From NCBI GenBank assembly GCA_003455715.1, contig DMQJ01000188.1, forward strand, positions 1 through 23,371: a stretch of 23,371 bases of DNA. Reading direction: 5' to 3'. The position numbers and the translations under genes were made by a program. How positions within the stretch are numbered: position 1 is the first letter of the stretch; every line of letters starts with the position of its first letter. This DNA is from Acidimicrobiaceae bacterium (lineage in GTDB: Bacteria > Actinomycetota > Acidimicrobiia > Acidimicrobiales > Ilumatobacteraceae). Shown here one piece after another: positions 17,047-23,371 of the stretch. The notes below the pieces were generated by a model. It did no database searches, was not told the origin of the DNA, and saw only the letters and a program-made list of their open reading frames with translations.

Positions 17047-17358
17047 ATGAGCGCCCTGGTCGTACTTGTCGCCATGGTTTCGATGCCCCTCCCAGTCCTT
17101 GCAACGCGTGTGGGCCGGGCAATTCTCTCCGTCGTTGCCAGCGAAGTCCGAAGGGGAGACTGGGTGATTGGAGTCGGCTGGGTGGTGGAGGTCGAGGTGC
17201 TCGAGAGCGCAATCGGGGTTGTTCAATCGCATCGTCATCGCCACTTCTTGAGACACGATAGCTACGTCGAGATCCGGCGTCGCTGTGGCACGCCCACAGT
17301 CTGCGGAAGTTGCGCAGATGGCACGTCTCGCACCAAGTTTCACATCGAGCGAACATGA
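17047..17358 (+). CDS. Possible small secreted or membrane-anchored protein (103 aa)
   Basis: The ATG is preceded by a perfect GGAGG at 17034-17038 with an 8-base spacer, better than most genes in this window. The N-terminus SALVVLVAMVSMPLPVLA is hydrophobic with a signal-like Ala end. The middle is Val/Gly-rich (WVIGVGWVVEVEVLE), and the tail is basic with three clustered Cys (tCGTPTVCGSC). About two thirds of its codons end in G or C, which is compatible with coding here but not decisive. It has no recognised family. It could be a chance ORF. Confidence 0.38.
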   Translation: MSALVVLVAMVSMPLPVLATRVGRAILSVVASEVRRGDWVIGVGWVVEVEVLESAIGVVQSHRHRHFLRHDSYVEIRRRCGTPTVCGSCADGTSRTKFHIERT

Positions 17359-17474
17359 GGGAATCGAATGGCCATCGTCGCTGCCACGGATGACCAGGCG
17401 CCAATGTCTGGCCGAAGGCCGTTGAGTCGACCAACCGAAGTCCGGTCCGGCTACACAACGAGACTGCACCCACG

Positions 17475-19589
17475 ATGAGCGTGGTCCGCTCGAAGCTGAT
17501 CGCACGGCTCGAACGTTCCGGGCCAGAGGTCGTAACAGTCGTAGCCGCGGGTGCGGGCTACGGCAAGACCACCCTTGTCCAGCAGTGGCTGGGCCAGCGC
17601 GAGGGCCGGACCGTGATGCTCAGTGTTGGCCCCGACACGGCGGGCGTCGTGGCATTCGGAAGAGCCCTGATGGACCGGTTGGGCGATGTGTTCCCGGACG
17701 ACCCGCAAGTGCAGGACCTGGCTCGCCGGGCGTACGGCACGTTTCCGGACTGGGCGAGGGTGCTCGTTCAACAACTCATCGTCGTCCTGGCGGGTCTGGA
17801 AGTGACGCTGGTGATCGACGACGCGCACCATCTCGACTCAGACGCCGAGGTCGGGATACTGGGTCCCCTCATCTCTGAGACCTCCGGTCGGACCAAGTTG
17901 GTGGTCGTCGGACGACGAACGCCGGCTCTCCCGCTCGCTCGCCTACGGGCGGAGGGTCGAGTCGAGGTCCTCGATGTGCGGACTCTTCGGTTTGACTCCG
18001 AGGAAGTGGCCCAGGCGCTCGCCGGGTCGCCTTTGGGAGAGGCGGCGATTGAACGTTTGGTGGCGCGAACAGGGGGATGGCCCACTGGAGTTCGGCTGGG
18101 AGCTCTCGCCCATGCCGAGGCGCACCCGGAAGCGTCGACACTAGAGAGGTCTCCGTGGTCGGTACACGACTACCTCCAAGAAGAGGTGTTCTCAAAGCTG
18201 TCGAGCGACGAGCTGCACTTTCTCGAGGACGTTGCGGCCCTTGCGCCGACTTCGGCAGAGTTCTGCGATGAAGTGCTGGAGCGCTCGGACTCAGAGCGGC
18301 TTCTGCGCTCGGCTGCCAGCGGGTACGTTCCGATGCTCGATGTCAGCGCCCCGCCGATCACCGTGAGCATGCATGAGCTGCTGGTTGATGAGATGCTCTC
18401 GCGGAGCGCTGCGCGAGAGAGGGGCAGAACACAACGACTTCGCGTTCGCGCAGGCCACATCTGCCGGTTGAGCGGGCAGCTTGATCAAGCGTTCAACTAT
18501 TACCTCCTCAGCGGCGAAGCAGCCAGCCTCGAACGATTCCTGTACTTCCAGACGCTGCCACTTGCGTTCACGGGCGATCAAGGACGGCTCGCCGGTTGGC
18601 TCGGATCAATCCCGGCCAGCCTCGGTCAATCCTCGGCCGTGAACGTCAGTCGGCTCATTTGCGCAGCAATCAACGGCGACGTCTGGGAGACGATTCGTTT
18701 GGGAGGCTCGCTGATGCGCTCGGGAGAGGTGTTGCCCGATGGGTCACCCGCCGGCGAGGTGGCGAAGCTGGTCTACAGGTTCGTCGGAATACAGCCTCTG
18801 GCGCGCTCGGCCGAGCCCCAACTACAAGACTCCGATGCTTTGGGAGCCATCGATCGACTGGTGCATGCGTGGAACGACTGGGCCCACGACAGCGTCGACC
18901 GGGCACTGAGTGCCTTGGTCGCGTTGGGTGGCCCGTTGGCGAACCTTCCGCTTCTGAACGGTGCGAGGTGCTCGATGCTGGCCTTGATCGAGATCTACCG
19001 CGGCAACTGGAGCCGCGCCGAGGACCTGCTCTTGCAGTCGCGAGGCCTCTATGAACGGTGCGCAGCTGATGACCATCCGCTGACCTCGTTCTCGGACGCA
19101 GTAGGGGCAAGGCTCTCGGCTCACGCCGGCGACATCGACCGGGCTACCCAGCTCGCTCAATCGTCACGCCTCAAGATGGCTCGCATGGAAGGCACAGTTG
19201 TCCGCCGGTTGGCAACCCTCATAGAGCTGGCCACCGTCTACCTTCAATTGGAGGACGTGTCAACGTGCCGCTTGCTCGTGGCGGAGGCCGAGAGAGTCTC
19301 AGTTGACTGGCCTGAGGCGACGCTTCTGCTCCGGAACCTGGGGGCCATCAAGCAAGCCGCCAGCTCGCTTCCGCGGCGAACAGGCATCATCTCCCCCCTC
19401 TCGACGGCTGAGCTGAGGGTGCTGGCCTACTTGCCCACCCATCATTCGATTCCCCAGGTTGCACGCAAGCTGTACGTAGCACCGAGCACCGTGCGGAGCC
19501 AGGTCTTGTCGATCTACAGGAAGCTCGGTGTCAATAGCCGCGCCGACGCTGTGCAGGCCGCGAGAGCGCTCGGATGGCTAGAGGGGTAA
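17475..19589 (+). CDS. LAL-type (MalT-like) LuxR family ATPase regulator (704 aa)
   Basis: A STAND-type signalling ATPase with a C-terminal DNA-binding domain. Walker A is at residues ~25-32 (AGAGYGKTT, K31), after a short leader in which VRSKLIARL resembles the usual LAL opening. Walker B is TLVIDDAHHL (D115/D116), and TGGWPTGVRLGAL at ~200 is the conserved sensor/winged-helix linker of MalT-like proteins. Residues ~300-630 are helical repeats. Residues 642-702 form the LuxR helix-turn-helix (LSTAELRVLAYL, then AxxLYVAPSTVRSQVLSIYRKLGV). At 704 residues it is on the short side for LALs (commonly about 900). An in-frame stop at 17391 limits upstream extension, and no ATG, GTG or TTG lies between it and 17475; the ribosome site is poor. 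It sits 170 bases ahead of the glycosyltransferase gene on the same strand and is the obvious candidate activator of the downstream operon. Confidence 0.9.
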   Translation: MSVVRSKLIARLERSGPEVVTVVAAGAGYGKTTLVQQWLGQREGRTVMLSVGPDTAGVVAFGRALMDRLGDVFPDDPQVQDLARRAYGTFPDWARVLVQQLIVVLAGLEVTLVIDDAHHLDSDAEVGILGPLISETSGRTKLVVVGRRTPALPLARLRAEGRVEVLDVRTLRFDSEEVAQALAGSPLGEAAIERLVARTGGWPTGVRLGALAHAEAHPEASTLERSPWSVHDYLQEEVFSKLSSDELHFLEDVAALAPTSAEFCDEVLERSDSERLLRSAASGYVPMLDVSAPPITVSMHELLVDEMLSRSAARERGRTQRLRVRAGHICRLSGQLDQAFNYYLLSGEAASLERFLYFQTLPLAFTGDQGRLAGWLGSIPASLGQSSAVNVSRLICAAINGDVWETIRLGGSLMRSGEVLPDGSPAGEVAKLVYRFVGIQPLARSAEPQLQDSDALGAIDRLVHAWNDWAHDSVDRALSALVALGGPLANLPLLNGARCSMLALIEIYRGNWSRAEDLLLQSRGLYERCAADDHPLTSFSDAVGARLSAHAGDIDRATQLAQSSRLKMARMEGTVVRRLATLIELATVYLQLEDVSTCRLLVAEAERVSVDWPEATLLLRNLGAIKQAASSLPRRTGIISPLSTAELRVLAYLPTHHSIPQVARKLYVAPSTVRSQVLSIYRKLGVNSRADAVQAARALGWLEG

Positions 19590-19601
19590 CGCGGCCCGCG
19601 T
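19589..19601. other. Short palindrome over the LuxR gene stop
   Basis: ACGCGG-C-CCGCGT overlaps the last base of the TAA. Arms are 6 bp with a 1-nt centre; as RNA it would form about 5 bp with a 3-nt loop. No T-run follows, so I rate it a weak terminator or chance palindrome. Confidence 0.2.
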
Positions 19602-19759
19602 GGCGGCAGGGCTCAACTATTCGTCGCGGCGACCGACAATCCACCAAATCGACGGATTGATCCAAGAAGGCGTTCGAGCAGACTCTCCGCTGCCAAACCT
19701 CGCCTGGAGGGCCTGGTCGTGTCAGGCAGGGCAACCGAACACCCATCTGCTGAGGGGCG

Positions 19760-22246
19760 ATGACTGCGGCACCGAGCGAACCTGCAGAACTTTATGGCGC
19801 TTTCGACCAGGCGGTGGAGTCAGTTCGCCAGTCACCAAGCTCAGGGTCGGTTCTCTCTGGAAATCGGCTCTGTGTCGCCATGGCGACGTTCGACGACTTC
19901 GACGGTGCCTGGTTCACGATTCAGTCGCTCCGCCTTCACCACCCCGGCGTGGCAGACCGGGTCTCCCTCTTGCTCCTCGACAACAATCCCGGAGGTGTCA
20001 CCTCGCGGGCGCTGAGGGCCATGGTGGATCAGATCCCGAACTGTCGGTATCTGCCATTCGAGGGGTACCGCGGAACGTCGGTCAGGCATCTCCTCTTCGC
20101 CGAGACGGATGCCGACATAGTGTGTTGCGTCGACTCGCATGTGCTGCTGAGCCCGGGATCGCTTGAGGCAGTGTTGGACTACTTCGATGACGAGAATAAC
20201 AAGTTCGACTTGTTGCATGGAGTGCTTCTCGGAGCAACGAGCACTCCAGCCGCGACTCACATGGAGCCAATTTGGTCTCAAATGTTCTTTGGCCGATGGG
20301 GCCTCAATGGGCTGGCCGCAGCGAAGGGAGAGCCGTTCGAAGTGGAGATGCACGGCCTTGGAGTCTTCGCATGCATGAGAGAGAGTTGGCCTGGACTGAA
20401 CTTCCGATTCAGGGGTTTTGGTGGAGAAGAGGGCTATTTGCATGAGAAGGTTCGTCGACGTGGTGGAAGGAATGTCTGCCATCCGAGGCTCGGATGGCTC
20501 CATCGATTCGAGAGAAACGGTGGAACTCCGTACCCGAACGAACTGAGTGACCGAATCCGCAACTTCCGCATCGGCTGGCGTGAACTTGGCTGGGATGAGA
20601 AGGTGATTGAAGAGCACTTTCGCTCGGCGATAACTGACGGACATCAGCGAGAAGCAACCTTCGCCTTGGTGGAGAGGCAACTCGCGTCGCCGCGACTGCG
20701 TCTAGAGGCCTTGCTGGTTCTGGCGAGCACGGACCAAGAGTACGACTCCACGACGACGAGTCTGCAGGGGATCGACATAGGCTGGCTAGCGGAGCGGGTG
20801 CCGATACCGCAGTCCCCGACCGATGAGCGAACGACGTCCGCTCGGCGAGCGGCCATCGAACTGGCGGGACGCCGTGGATACAACCATGCGCTCGTCTTGG
20901 ACCCGGGCGCGACCCTGAATGAGGCGACCATGGTGGAGCTCGAAGCAGCGCTGAACATGATCGACTCCGGACAGCACTCCGTAGTTGTGCTGAGTCAGGC
21001 TCGCGGGGCCGGGGTGCATCTCGTTCACTCGAGGGCTTACGAAGTCTGGCCGAGCGAAGTTGGGAACGAAGGCAGCGGCCCGTCGCTCACGCCCGCGGTA
21101 GCGCGAGTCGCCGTCGATGTTCCCAACCTTGAACCGGCCTGGCAGAGACACGTTCGCCGAGCAGTCGTGGCGGTCCTCCTGCCCCGAGACCACCTTCCAT
21201 TCATACGGGACTGGAGCAAGCACCACCGCGACCAGGGTTGGGAGGTTTGCCTGCTCGACAACACCGGATCTGTGGGCTCCGTCCGCCACACGAGTGCCCA
21301 TCGACGCGACCTACTTGCCCGGCGGCAGAGGCCGAGCCACCACTCGTACACCCAGGCGATGGATGACGGAGAAGTCACCCGAGCGCTGCGAGCTTTGGTA
21401 GACGACCTTGGGGTGATGGTGCAGGCTTGGCAACCGAAGGCCGAGGACGGCGAGGTGGTGCACGGCCAGGCGGAAGCATACGCCCGGTTCATCGAGGCGA
21501 ACCGGGCGTTCGTCGACTGGGCAGCCTTCATCGACGCCGATGAGTACCTGTGTGCCGGATCGAGCCGCGACTGGGATGACCTCCTCGACCGATCAGAAGC
21601 ACAAGGCTGTCCGCGTATCCTTCTCGACGCAGTTCGCTACGAGCGGCGTTGGAGTGAGCAAGGGCTACCACGATCTGTTCCAACCCTGCAAGCGACATCA
21701 ATACAACACGGCGGCTCAAAGAACCTCGTCAAGCTTCGGGATGTCACGCGTGCAGACGTGCATTGGGCATGGGAATTCGGAGAGAACGACCTGTATGCAA
21801 ATCCCGACAGACTCGCCTTCGGATTCCGACATTACAGGGATGGCGGCAAGGTCGACGATCTCCGGCTCTCGCGTCGCAAGCTGAGTACGTGGATCGACGA
21901 GAGTGTAGCAGTGCAGCCGAAGACCAGTTCGCAGGATCACGTGATCACTAGAGAACAAAGGCGGAATGATGAGATGGCTGTGACGACAGAGGGATGGAGG
22001 CCAAGGTGGAGGGAGGGTCTGGAGACCGCTGAGGTTGCTGATGGCATGGTTGTCTACGGCAGCGAACTCGACGATGTCAGTCACCTCAACAGTACGGCAG
22101 CAGCGATCTTCCTCCTTTGTGATGGAAAAGGCAGTCGGCGCGACATCGAACGCAGCTTTGCTGAGGTCTTCGCGCTGACGGAGCCGGCCATTGAAGATGT
22201 CGACCGATGCCTAGAGCAGCTCTATGCGCAGGGATTGCTGCATTGA
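19760..22246 (+). CDS. Double glycosyltransferase fused to a C-terminal PqqD-like domain (828 aa)
   Basis: Residues ~35-290 are a GT2-like GT-A domain: MATFDDFDGAWFTIQSL, LLLLDNN (D74) and a metal-site-like CVDSHVLL (D125-H127), then a GFGGEEGYLHEKVRRRG stretch that fits the catalytic-base region. A linker domain follows (~290-465). Residues ~466-720 hold a second GT-A-like domain: VAVLLPRDHLPFIRDW, VCLLDNTGS and AFIDADEYL (D592, D594, E595), as in GT92/Glyco_tranf_2_4 proteins. Residues ~755-828 match PqqD-like domains (SHLNSTAAAIFLLCDGKGS, then a helix pair ending YAQGLLH); this fold is the peptide-recognition element of many RiPP enzymes. Soluble, cytoplasmic. The ATG at 19760 has GAGGGG only 2 bases upstream, so the exact start is slightly uncertain. 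It is coupled to the HPrK-like gene by a TTGA overlap. The likely role is sugar transfer to a peptide or protein bound by the PqqD domain. Confidence 0.85.
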   Translation: MTAAPSEPAELYGAFDQAVESVRQSPSSGSVLSGNRLCVAMATFDDFDGAWFTIQSLRLHHPGVADRVSLLLLDNNPGGVTSRALRAMVDQIPNCRYLPFEGYRGTSVRHLLFAETDADIVCCVDSHVLLSPGSLEAVLDYFDDENNKFDLLHGVLLGATSTPAATHMEPIWSQMFFGRWGLNGLAAAKGEPFEVEMHGLGVFACMRESWPGLNFRFRGFGGEEGYLHEKVRRRGGRNVCHPRLGWLHRFERNGGTPYPNELSDRIRNFRIGWRELGWDEKVIEEHFRSAITDGHQREATFALVERQLASPRLRLEALLVLASTDQEYDSTTTSLQGIDIGWLAERVPIPQSPTDERTTSARRAAIELAGRRGYNHALVLDPGATLNEATMVELEAALNMIDSGQHSVVVLSQARGAGVHLVHSRAYEVWPSEVGNEGSGPSLTPAVARVAVDVPNLEPAWQRHVRRAVVAVLLPRDHLPFIRDWSKHHRDQGWEVCLLDNTGSVGSVRHTSAHRRDLLARRQRPSHHSYTQAMDDGEVTRALRALVDDLGVMVQAWQPKAEDGEVVHGQAEAYARFIEANRAFVDWAAFIDADEYLCAGSSRDWDDLLDRSEAQGCPRILLDAVRYERRWSEQGLPRSVPTLQATSIQHGGSKNLVKLRDVTRADVHWAWEFGENDLYANPDRLAFGFRHYRDGGKVDDLRLSRRKLSTWIDESVAVQPKTSSQDHVITREQRRNDEMAVTTEGWRPRWREGLETAEVADGMVVYGSELDDVSHLNSTAAAIFLLCDGKGSRRDIERSFAEVFALTEPAIEDVDRCLEQLYAQGLLH

Positions 22247-23094
22247 TCGATTTTCAGTTGCTTTGGTTTAGAGTGAGAATTGATGCGACTAAAGCGCATC
22301 CATCCGCGGCCGAGGTGCTCAGCTTCTTGGTGCAGAATGCGCACCAGGACGACCTTGAGCCGACCAGAACCCTTCAACTGGAAGTAGCCGACCGCGGCTG
22401 TGGCTTCCAACTTCGGGAGTTCGGAAGCATTGGACAGTGGGTGGCCGACTCAACGGAGCTCCTTGACGCGGTCTATCAGCTCGTCCATCAGCGGGTCTTC
22501 GATGAAGCCACCTTCCGAGGGTGGGTGCGACTCCATTCCGCGACCTTCGACCTTGGTAGTACGAGATGCCTCTTGGTGGGTCCGTCAGGGGCGGGCAAGA
22601 CGACCCTGTCCTGTGCTCTTGTGCTGAACGGAATAGATGTACAGGCCGACGAGAACACTTTCATACGGGGCGGAGTGGCTCTGCCGCTGCCTCGTCCCTT
22701 CCATCTGAAAGCCGGTATGGAGCACTATGTCCCGTGCCTTCGGGAACACACAGGAGGGCTTCCGGCAGTGCGAGAGGGAGCCGTGAGAGCATGGTGTCCA
22801 CGAGTCGACGGGCCGTGGACGATTGACAAGCGGCGCGTCGATCTCATCGTGTTTATTCGTCGCGATGCTCACTCCACTCGTGCCGAACGGCTTGAGACCG
22901 CGTCCGCCTTTGGGTCACTACTCGAGCATTCCTACCGCGGATCCGAAACTATCCGCCCGGTCGTCAGGGAGTTAGCGACGGTGCTCAGGAACGCGCCAGC
23001 CTTCTCGATGACCTGGCGGACGGCAGTCGAGGCCGTCGACCAGCTCCAGACGCTGATCAAGAGTGGCCCTACAACCCCTACAAGCGAAAGGTAG
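22243..23094 (+). CDS. HPr kinase-like protein, RiPP-type (283 aa)
   Basis: I prefer TTG at 22243: it overlaps the previous stop as TTGA and has AGGGA at 22230-22234, 8 bases upstream. The ATG at 22207 lies inside the previous gene and has no ribosome site. A lead domain (~1-95) precedes the kinase core: LHSATFDLG (H98), Walker A GPSGAGKTT (113-121), GIDVQADENTFI (D136/E137) and LPRPFHLKAG. This order (His, P-loop, ADE, PRP-K) is that of HPrK-like proteins linked to peptide-modification loci, rather than of true HPr kinase/phosphorylase. There is no HPr gene nearby. Members in lasso-peptide clusters phosphorylate a Ser in the precursor. Here the neighbours are a PqqD-glycosyltransferase and a Tat-exported Ser/Thr-rich protein, so a peptide or protein target is inferred. 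Confidence 0.82.
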   Translation: MIDFQLLWFRVRIDATKAHPSAAEVLSFLVQNAHQDDLEPTRTLQLEVADRGCGFQLREFGSIGQWVADSTELLDAVYQLVHQRVFDEATFRGWVRLHSATFDLGSTRCLLVGPSGAGKTTLSCALVLNGIDVQADENTFIRGGVALPLPRPFHLKAGMEHYVPCLREHTGGLPAVREGAVRAWCPRVDGPWTIDKRRVDLIVFIRRDAHSTRAERLETASAFGSLLEHSYRGSETIRPVVRELATVLRNAPAFSMTWRTAVEAVDQLQTLIKSGPTTPTSER

Positions 23095-23101
23095 ATCAAC
23101 C

Positions 23102-23371
23102 ATGACTACACCCGACCACACATCCGACAGCGACTCCCGTCGCGAGTTCCTGATCCGGCTCGGCGCAGTCGGCTTTGCAGCTCCTGTTGTCACGACCTTC
23201 GCGGGCGGGACCGTCTCTGCGTCACGCGCTCCTACTGCCAACGACTCAACAGGCGGGGCAACCACAACAGTTGATGGCCAGTCTGGGGTCGGCTCGACGA
23301 CGTCGACGGTCACCGTTCCCGACTCCAGCACGACGACGGTCGCGAGCCCGACGACCCCACCTCCGACGACC
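23102..23371 (+). CDS. Tat-exported Ser/Thr-rich protein, 3' end outside the window
   Basis: The ATG at 23102 has AAAGG at 23087-23091 (10-base spacer) and lies 7 bases after the HPrK-like gene stop. Ninety codons are visible with no stop. Residues 12-40 form an almost ideal Tat signal: SRREFLIR, then LGAVGFAAPVVTTFAGG and an SA cleavage-like region. What follows is low-complexity Thr/Ser/Pro/Val (for example STTSTVTVPDSSTTT), typical of an actinobacterial secreted linker or O-glycosylated stalk. The functional domain must be downstream. As the last visible gene of the glycosyltransferase/PqqD/kinase operon it is the leading candidate substrate; this is inference. Confidence 0.78.
   Translation, partial: MTTPDHTSDSDSRREFLIRLGAVGFAAPVVTTFAGGTVSASRAPTANDSTGGATTTVDGQSGVGSTTSTVTVPDSSTTTVASPTTPPPTT

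Larger units (their letters stand above)
16880..17474. other. 595-bp stretch between the EAL and LuxR-type genes
   Basis: No recognised family is encoded here on either strand. It holds a hairpin just after the EAL gene and one small plus-strand ORF with a good ribosome site (both listed separately). A longer minus-strand open frame (16906-17505) runs into the LuxR gene, has no family features and I take it as chance. The last 116 bases before the LuxR gene show no clear promoter. Confidence 0.5.

Noticed and set aside
16906..17505. A 199-codon minus-strand open frame with several Cys and His (HNH-like at first glance)
   Set aside because: The Cys/His spacing does not fit an HNH or zinc-finger pattern, the frame overlaps the start of the LuxR-type gene, and no ribosome site was noticed.
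19841..20680. A 279-codon minus-strand open frame inside the glycosyltransferase gene
   Set aside because: Antisense shadow of the first GT domain; no family features.
1..23371. tRNA or rRNA genes and insertion sequences
   Set aside because: No cloverleaf-like sequence with CCA end, no rRNA signature and no transposase or terminal inverted repeats were recognised by eye; a tRNAscan or Rfam run would settle it.

Overview
The window is GC-rich (by eye over 60% G+C), with many GTG/TTG start candidates, twin-arginine (Tat) signal peptides, Thr-rich secreted linkers, a LAL-type LuxR regulator and an SdrD-B/DUF11 surface protein. This suggests a high-GC Actinomycetota, perhaps an Acidimicrobiia (Ilumatobacter-like) bacterium. 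The lineage is inferred from style only; no rRNA, tRNA, CRISPR array or recognisable insertion sequence was seen.

Left part (1-3731, + strand): the 3' part of a HupE/UreJ-type membrane protein, then a two-gene operon with an ATGA overlap. The first gene encodes an unusual multidomain protein (GNAT, PIN nuclease, second GNAT-like domain, degenerate ASCH domain). The second encodes a stand-alone ASCH protein with an intact GxKxxExR signature. Together they look like an RNA- or nucleotide-directed module of unknown role.

Middle (3732-14497): an approximately 400-bp leader with a 16-bp palindrome and a 10-bp direct repeat precedes a giant, about 2444-residue secreted surface protein. It carries six SdrD-B-like Cna-B modules, four of them in an exact 330-bp tandem array, then DUF11/DUF7507-like repeats and a C-terminal VPQTG-type sortase signal. 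Convergent to it on the minus strand is a two-gene unit: a clostripain-family (C11) lipoprotein peptidase and a small Tat-exported, Cys-rich protein. A 311-bp divergent intergenic region holds a strong 11-bp hairpin.

Right part (14498-23371, all + strand): a helical-repeat/degenerate GGDEF/EAL protein, a possible small secreted ORF, a LAL (MalT/LuxR) ATPase-regulator, a large glycosyltransferase with two GT-A-like domains and a C-terminal PqqD-like domain, an HPr-kinase-like protein translationally coupled to it (TTGA overlap), and the start of a Tat-exported Ser/Thr-rich protein that runs off the window. PqqD-like recognition domains and HPrK-like kinases are hallmarks of ribosomal peptide modification loci. 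The fusion of the PqqD domain to glycosyltransferases, beside a Tat-targeted Ser/Thr-rich candidate substrate, is the best candidate here for an undescribed system. One model is cytoplasmic glycosylation and/or phosphorylation of a protein before Tat export; this is inference from domain content and gene order.
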